Positions 6,170 to 10,345 of a stretch of 13,910 bases of DNA are shown here, piece after piece. Source of the stretch: Anaerolineaceae bacterium UBA6073 (GTDB lineage Bacteria > Chloroflexota > Anaerolineae > Anaerolineales > Anaerolineaceae); NCBI GenBank assembly GCA_002436085.1, contig DIXT01000034.1, positions 1-13,910 of the forward strand, in the 5' to 3' direction. How positions within the stretch are numbered: the first letter of the stretch is position 1; every line of letters starts with the position of its first letter. The position numbers were made by a program, and so were the translations under genes. The notes under the pieces were generated by a model. The model was not told the DNA's origin. It worked only from the letters and a program-made list of their open reading frames with translations, and did no database searches.

Positions 6170-6982
6170 TCAGGACCACAAAAACGCCAACCCGCGCTTG
6201 CCTAAGATCTGGTCGTCAAATATAACTTTGCCCGGCTTGCCTGCCATACCCTGGCACACATGCAGCGGCAGTAAATGCTCCTCACGGGGGTGGCAATAAC
6301 GGGCGGACGGCGCTTTCGCCCATTCGGTCAAACGCTGTTCCCGTTCTGATTGGGAGAGCGACCCGGTGCATGTCTCGATGAGCCAGTTTTGGAAGGCCTC
6401 ATTAGCATTATCAGGCGCGCCAAAAGCCTGTCCGAAAAATGCAATCTGGTTATGGAATGAGAATCCAGAACCAATCACCAGGATATTTTCATTCATTAAT
6501 TCACGCAGCGCTTTTCCAAGCGCAATATGTGCAGCCGGGTTTAGGCCGCGCAGCAGCGAAAGCTGAAGCGCTGGAATATTCGCTTCAGGGTACATCAGCT
6601 TCAGCGGGATAAATAATCCGTGGTCGAACCCCCGCTTTGGATCGATACGCGCTGGAATGCTATTTTTCTGCAGCAAACTGGCAATTCGATCTGCCAACTC
6701 GGGGTTGCCGGTGGCAGGATAGGTGATTTCATAGGCTTGCTCTGGAAAACCATAATAATCGTAGAACATCGGCGGGTTTTTTGCTCCCAGCAGTGTTGCT
6801 GCGCTTTCCTCCCAATGGGCACTGATGACAAGGATGGCATCTGGTTTGATGAGTTGGGATGGTAGCTGGATCATGAAATCCACCATCGCTTTATGGCTGG
6901 GTTCTCCGAGGATTGGTAAAGGACCCCCGCCATGGCTGAAATAGACAATTTGAGCTTTACTTTCGGTCTTGTTTGGTTCGAT
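6170..6982 (-). CDS. LigB-type extradiol dioxygenase (4,5-DOPA dioxygenase-like), unusual start
   Basis: This is the YgiD/DODA group of class III extradiol ring-cleavage dioxygenases. Counting from ATC 6982 as residue 1, the motifs are YFSHGGGP with H17, ISAHWE with H56, FDHGLF with H121, GSGFSFHN with H177 and HPREEHLLPLH with H236. These are the expected metal ligands and catalytic histidines. The first ATG in frame is at 6886, but that would remove SHGGGPLPILG and H17, and the upstream frame stays open to a TGA near 7030 with no ATG, GTG or TTG. AGAGGAG (6995-6989) is 6 nt before ATC 6982, so ATC may act as a start or replace a lost ATG. From there the protein is 270 residues, close to the family norm of about 260. 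It is the first gene of the minus-strand cluster. Substrates are probably catechols; the natural one is unknown. Confidence 0.85.
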   Translation of the reverse strand: MEPNKTESKAQIVYFSHGGGPLPILGEPSHKAMVDFMIQLPSQLIKPDAILVISAHWEESAATLLGAKNPPMFYDYYGFPEQAYEITYPATGNPELADRIASLLQKNSIPARIDPKRGFDHGLFIPLKLMYPEANIPALQLSLLRGLNPAAHIALGKALRELMNENILVIGSGFSFHNQIAFFGQAFGAPDNANEAFQNWLIETCTGSLSQSEREQRLTEWAKAPSARYCHPREEHLLPLHVCQGMAGKPGKVIFDDQILGKRGLAFLWS

Positions 6983-6988
6983 CTTTAA

Positions 6989-6995
6989 CTCCTCT
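6989..6995 (-). promoter_or_regulatory. Strong Shine-Dalgarno placing the dioxygenase start at ATC
   Basis: AGAGGAG read on the minus strand, followed by TTAAAG and then ATC (6982-6980) in the dioxygenase frame. The only nearby ATG, a little upstream in another frame, soon meets a stop. This site decides the start proposed for the gene. Confidence 0.55.
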
Positions 6996-7048
6996 TTGGT
7001 GCATCTGGATCCAAAACTAATTATGGTTTTTTTTCACTCTTACAGAAT

Positions 7049-7054
7049 ATTATA
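7049..7054 (-). promoter_or_regulatory. Perfect -10 box upstream of the dioxygenase cluster
   Basis: TATAAT on the minus strand, preceded by TTG. No good -35 is visible at 16-18 bp (AACTAC at 17 bp). The predicted start is near 7042, leaving a leader of about 60 nt to the proposed ATC start. The surrounding 7020-7160 is AT-rich and holds no gene. Confidence 0.45.
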
Positions 7055-7180
7055 CAACACTGCGTAGGAGGGTAGTTGAAAAAGAAGTGACAGAAAATGT
7101 TTTGGCAGAAAATGTAAGCGCAAAGTGATAATATCCTAAAGTAGCAAAACAGAAATGTCCTGATATGGAAGCGGTTTTTT

Positions 7181-7244
7181 GTAGGTCAGGTTGCGCACTT
7201 CAACCTGACGAAATTGGCGGCTTGCAAGACGCAAGCCTCCCTAC
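7181..7244. repeat. Nested palindromic repeat element (64 bp)
   Basis: The outer arms GTAGG (7181-7185) and CCTAC (7240-7244) enclose two perfect hairpins: GTCAGGTTG/CAACCTGAC (7185-7193 with 7201-7209) and GGCTTGC/GCAAGCC (7219-7225 with 7231-7237). It resembles a miniature intergenic repeat. It lies 76 bp before the first recognisable transposase codons and is not matched elsewhere in this window. Confidence 0.55.
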
Positions 7245-7319
7245 GATCTGATAAAAGAGGAGCGCTACGGTCAAGAACCTCGCACGGTATGGAGACCGGC
7301 GAGATCAAAGGGCGGGCTG

Positions 7320-7636
7320 ATCAACAGTCTGGAGACGGCTTCTGGGGAAGCTTACGATGGTCTTCATTTTTGTTCCCTGGTGGGTCATGATTTGGCACAG
7401 AAAATACCCGTGGATACTTACGCAGGGGATAAAGGCTATGTGATGGTGATAACCATTATTATTTGGAATTACGAGAGTTGCACTCCGCAATCCGACTAAA
7501 ACGAACTCGCACCAAGAAAAAGGATTTGTCAAGAAACAGGTTTGGCTCGAATTAAAAAAGACCGACCCATACAAAGCAGGATTGAAAGAGCGATACAAAG
7601 TTGAATGAAACTTTGGAGGAGGGAAACAAGGGCATA
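7320..7636 (+). pseudogene. Decayed DDE transposase C-terminal fragment (IS5/IS1182-like)
   Basis: Three frames in series give a transposase: INSLETASGEAYDG..LVGHDL and PVDTYAGDKGY (7320-7439), then after a one-base loss DGDNHYYLELRELHSAIRLK (from 7442) up to TAA 7553, then KKQVWLELKKTDPYK..ERYKVE (from 7531), TGA at 7606, and NFGGGKQGH. The DKGY and RYKVE/FG..KQGH blocks are the second Asp and catalytic Glu regions of IS4/IS5/IS1182-type DDE transposases. Two frameshifts and one nonsense codon (TGA where an arginine codon such as CGA is expected) show that it is dead. The N-terminal half is missing. It runs in frame straight into the glycosyltransferase stump. Confidence 0.7.
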
Positions 7637-7639
7637 TCT

Positions 7640-8070
7640 GGGGGCGCTGGCGCACCGTGCACCTCTCGGATCTGATTAGCTGCCGCATGTATGCCAACGG
7701 CAAAGCCGCCCTGGAAGGTTTCACCAAGAACTACTTCGCGGTTTTTGATTTCGCCGTGCTGCCCTTTATTTTCGTTTACCTTTACCTGCTGCTGCTTGCC
7801 TGGCTTCCGATAATTGTCCTCTGCGCAAAAGCGCTTGGCGCGGCGCCAGACGCGAGCTATGCGTACCTGGCTCTGTGCATGGGTTTGTCCGTGCTGATTT
7901 GGCTGCTTCCATTCCTGGAAGCCCGCATTCCTTCGTGGCTCGAGCTGCTCTACCCCCTGCTAAACGCTGCGAGCACGCTCACCGCTTTCCGCTCAATGGT
8001 AATGAGCCTGAGCGGGCGCCTCAGTTGGAAAGGACGCCCGCTCGCAAAGCAGCGCTGGAAGTGGTTTTAG
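7640..8070 (+). pseudogene. C-terminal stump of a membrane family-2 glycosyltransferase
   Basis: The frame is open from 7609 to 8070, with a possible GTG start at 7657 giving 137 residues. LISCRMYANGKAALEGFTKN matches the end of the catalytic domain of processive GT2 enzymes of the HpnB/CrtQ type. It is followed by about three hydrophobic segments and the C-terminal TAFRSMVMSLSGRLSWKGR, also typical of that group. The nucleotide-sugar binding site and DxD motif are absent: whole enzymes are about 370-400 residues. Immediately upstream is the transposase remnant in the same frame, so the 5' two-thirds were lost in an insertion or deletion. It could still yield a small membrane peptide, but enzyme activity is not expected. 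Confidence 0.65.
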
Positions 8071-8112
8071 GCTTTTCCGCGCTTGTCTCAACCTAAGGTC
8101 TGCTTGCCGGGA

Positions 8113-9558
8113 TTAACAATCAGCCCCGAACTCCGCGCGGAAAGCCGCCGCCAGATTCTCCACCCAACCGTCAACCGGCTGCAGCCTGCCAAAGAAGAAG
8201 CGCAGTACAGGCGGTTCCTCGCTGAAGCGCAGCCCGCCAATCAAGTCCCGGTGCGCGAAGAGCCATTTCAGGCGGTCCGCGGTATATTCGATGTGGGAGA
8301 GGGTGAAGGTGCGCCGCGGGAGCGCCAGACGCACCAGTTCCATATCCGCTGGCACGTCGTTGCCCTGCGCGTCGCGGTCCATCGAAACGCTGCCGCGCTC
8401 CATGCCGCGCACGCCCGAGACCAGGTATACTGCCGCCGCCAGCGCGCCGGCCGGGTACATAGATTGCGGCACCTGCGGGATGAAATGGTGCGCGTCCACG
8501 TGGCAGGCCAGCCCGCCGGCCGGCGTCACGACAGGCACGCCCAGCTCCAACAGCCGCTCCACAAAGTAAGCGATAAAATCCGCTGAACTGCTGGCGACGG
8601 ACTGGGCGGTCATTTCCCGCAGCCCCACCGCCATCGCTTCGATTTCCTTGGTGGACATGCCGCCGTAGGTGGCAAACCCCTCATAGACCGGCAGCCAAAC
8701 CAGTAGTTTGTTGAACGCCTCTTTGGAGTCAGTCGCAATCAGCCCTCCGCGCACCGCGGCGCTCTTGCGCCCGGACATATAGAAGATATCTACGCTGCGC
8801 ATCATCTCGACGATGATTTCCTGAATGCTCCAGTCGGCAAACTCGGGTTCGCGCTGCTGAATGAAGTAGGCGTTTTCGGAAATCAGGCTGCCGTCGAACA
8901 CCAGCGGGATGCCGTGCCGCGCGGCAATCGCCTTGACATCTTTTAGATTCTGCATTGAAAAGGGCTGGCCGCCGATCAGGTTCGTGGAGGCTTCCATGCG
9001 CACATAAGCGACGCGCTCGCGGCCCCACTCGCGGATAGCAGCTTCCAATTTGCCCAAGTCCATATTGCCCTTGAACTGGTTGCTGGAGCTGGTGTTCAGC
9101 GCTTCATCTGCGCAAAGCTCCAGCACCTTGCCGCCTGCCAGGTCCACGTGCGCTTTGGAGGTGGTAAAGTGGTAGTTCATCAGCACCACGCTGCCCGGCT
9201 GCACGAAGGCTTTCGCCAGCAGGTGCTCCGCGGCCCGGCCCTGGTGTACCGGCATCACGTATTGAAAGCCGAGCACTTCCCGGGCGGATTCCTCCAGGCG
9301 GTAAAAACTCTCGCTGCCCGCGTAGGCATCGTCCGCCGCCATCATCGCCGCCAACTGGCGGTCGCTCATCGCGTTGGTGCCGCTGTCGGTGAGCATATCC
9401 AGGAAGATATCGCGCGAGCGCAGCAAAAAGGTGTTGAACCCGGCTGCCTGGATGGCTTCCAGGCGCTGTTGGATGGGCGGTAGGCTCGTTTCCTGAACGA
9501 TTTTGACTTTGTGCATTTCAATGGGCAGTAGTTTTCCGGTAGATAAGCGAATATTCAT
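8113..9558 (-). CDS. Tryptophanase/tyrosine phenol-lyase-like PLP beta-eliminating lyase
   Basis: This 481-residue protein, of family-typical length (about 455-475), is in the beta-eliminating lyase family. Landmarks: FLDMLTDSGTNAMSD (52-66), DDAYAGSESFYRLE (76-89), VMPVHQGRAAEHLL (101-114), NLIGGQPFSM (193-202), D222 for the PLP ring nitrogen, MSGRKSAAVRGG with the PLP lysine K265, YEGFATYGGM and SGVRGMERG. Known members cleave tryptophan or tyrosine to pyruvate, ammonia and indole or phenol. Two sites differ from classic TnaA/TPL: the arginine of DATR is replaced (DGSL, L225) and the residue after the PLP lysine is Ser not Asp. The substrate may therefore be neither Trp nor Tyr. The start is supported by AAGGA 7 nt before ATG. 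It is transcribed alone, divergent from the STAND gene. Confidence 0.88.
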   Translation of the reverse strand: MNIRLSTGKLLPIEMHKVKIVQETSLPPIQQRLEAIQAAGFNTFLLRSRDIFLDMLTDSGTNAMSDRQLAAMMAADDAYAGSESFYRLEESAREVLGFQYVMPVHQGRAAEHLLAKAFVQPGSVVLMNYHFTTSKAHVDLAGGKVLELCADEALNTSSSNQFKGNMDLGKLEAAIREWGRERVAYVRMEASTNLIGGQPFSMQNLKDVKAIAARHGIPLVFDGSLISENAYFIQQREPEFADWSIQEIIVEMMRSVDIFYMSGRKSAAVRGGLIATDSKEAFNKLLVWLPVYEGFATYGGMSTKEIEAMAVGLREMTAQSVASSSADFIAYFVERLLELGVPVVTPAGGLACHVDAHHFIPQVPQSMYPAGALAAAVYLVSGVRGMERGSVSMDRDAQGNDVPADMELVRLALPRRTFTLSHIEYTADRLKWLFAHRDLIGGLRFSEEPPVLRFFFGRLQPVDGWVENLAAAFRAEFGADC

Positions 9559-9601
9559 GGTTGTGTCCTTAATAGAAGTATGTGGGTGATAACAACAAGG
9601 G

Positions 9602-9623
9602 AACCTGCCGCTGCGGGCAGGTT
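9602..9623 (-). promoter_or_regulatory. Leader hairpin of the PLP-lyase gene
   Basis: AACCTGCC (9602-9609) and GGCAGGTT (9616-9623) form a perfect 8-bp stem with a 6-nt loop, 44 nt before the gene start. A second possible hairpin is GCCCC/GGGGC (9669-9673 with 9691-9695). On the minus strand the first is followed by CCCTTGTTGTTAT, a poor U-tract, so attenuation is possible but unproven. Confidence 0.35.
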
Positions 9624-9749
9624 TGACAGGAGAAGCAGGGACACCCCCGGCTGGATTCAGTCGGAAATGCCCCTAAACGTAATAATAGGTGGGGCTGTAT
9701 TTACTCAGGGAAAGCGATGAAATATCAATAATATTCACCATTCGCACGA

Positions 9750-9758
9750 TTGTATCAT
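9750..9758 (-). promoter_or_regulatory. Extended -10 promoter for the PLP-lyase gene
   Basis: TGATACAAT on the minus strand (9758-9750) is an extended -10 (TGn plus TACAAT). A -35-like CTTGCA lies 16 bp from the TACAAT. The predicted leader is about 185 nt and includes the two hairpins noted. Confidence 0.45.
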
Positions 9759-9921
9759 AAGGCGCGGAAATGCAAGCTGTTTTGGCAAAAATGGCTTGGG
9801 CGAGCAGTCAGATGCCTGGTGGAAAGTTTAGCCAGGCGAGGTTCAGCTGGGCAGATAAGCGCCTGGGCTGCATCCGGTGACGAAATCCCGATAATAATCC
9901 GGTTTGAAGTCCTGGTACGGA

Positions 9922-9927
9922 TATAAT
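9922..9927 (+). promoter_or_regulatory. -10 box for the STAND NTPase gene
   Basis: TATAAT is a perfect -10; no clear -35 is seen (CCGGTT at 17 bp). The predicted start is near 9934. AGGAGG (9992-9997) is the ribosome site, 9 nt before ATG 10007. Between them CCGCGCG (9947-9953) can pair with CGCGCGG (9974-9980). Confidence 0.45.
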
Positions 9928-10006
9928 ACTCTATCAGCAGTTTCATCCGCGCGCAGTCCAGGCAGCCCGCGCCCGCGCGGTGTGGTTCAACAGGAGGGTC
10001 TCTATC

Positions 10007-10276
10007 ATGGCAGCAGCACAATCCCGGCAAATTCGTGTGTTCATCTCGTCCACTTTCCGCGATATGCAGGCGGAACGCGACTACCTCGTCAAGTTCATCT
10101 TCCCACAGCTGCGCAAACTGTGCGACCAGCGCGCGGTGACCTGGGGCGAGGTGGATCTGCGCTGGGGCATCACCGAAAAGCAAGCCAACGAGGGTCAGGT
10201 CCTGCCGATCTGCCTGGCGGAAATCGTGCGCTGCCGCCCTTACTTCATCGGCCTGCTGGGTGAGCGCTACGGCTGA
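10007..10276 (+). CDS. DUF4062 domain, N-terminal part of a STAND NTPase interrupted by TGA
   Basis: These 89 residues from ATG 10007 begin MAAAQSRQIRVFISSTFRDM, the start signature of DUF4062, a TIR-like N-terminal domain of NACHT proteins such as nephrocystin-3-like ones. VDLRWGITEKQ and YFIGLLGERYG follow. The frame stops at TGA 10274-10276, where relatives read GERYGW, so TGG to TGA is the likely change. The same frame then stays open without a break to 13039 (IPEEIDPDII.. TELEILHGVL..), completing the DUF4062 domain. ATG 10007 is chosen over an upstream alternative start at 9980 because AGGAGG (9992-9997) lies 9 nt before it. I regard this and the next entry as one gene, 10007-13039, of 1010 residues if read through. 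The alternatives are a true pseudogene, a sequence error, or two separately translated parts. Confidence 0.75.
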   Translation: MAAAQSRQIRVFISSTFRDMQAERDYLVKFIFPQLRKLCDQRAVTWGEVDLRWGITEKQANEGQVLPICLAEIVRCRPYFIGLLGERYG

Positions 10277-10345
10277 ATCCCGGAGGAGATTGACCCCGAC
10301 ATCATCGCGCAAGAACCCTGGCTGGCGGAACACCTGAACCATTCT

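Noticed and set aside
7305..7727. Minus-strand frame of 140 codons
   Set aside because: It is antisense to recognisable transposase and glycosyltransferase segments and has no family signature.
10274..10276. UGA read as tryptophan (alternative genetic code), since one TGA sits at an expected Trp
   Set aside because: Other genes in the window end in TGA (for example 2047-2049 and the GNAT stop at 2920-2922), and Trp is encoded by TGG throughout, so the standard code fits. The FrnE TGA is at a Cys position, not Trp.
10274..10276. A second selenocysteine codon in the STAND gene
   Set aside because: Homologues are expected to have Trp here, there is no CxxC-like motif, and I saw no GGU-loop hairpin at the right distance.
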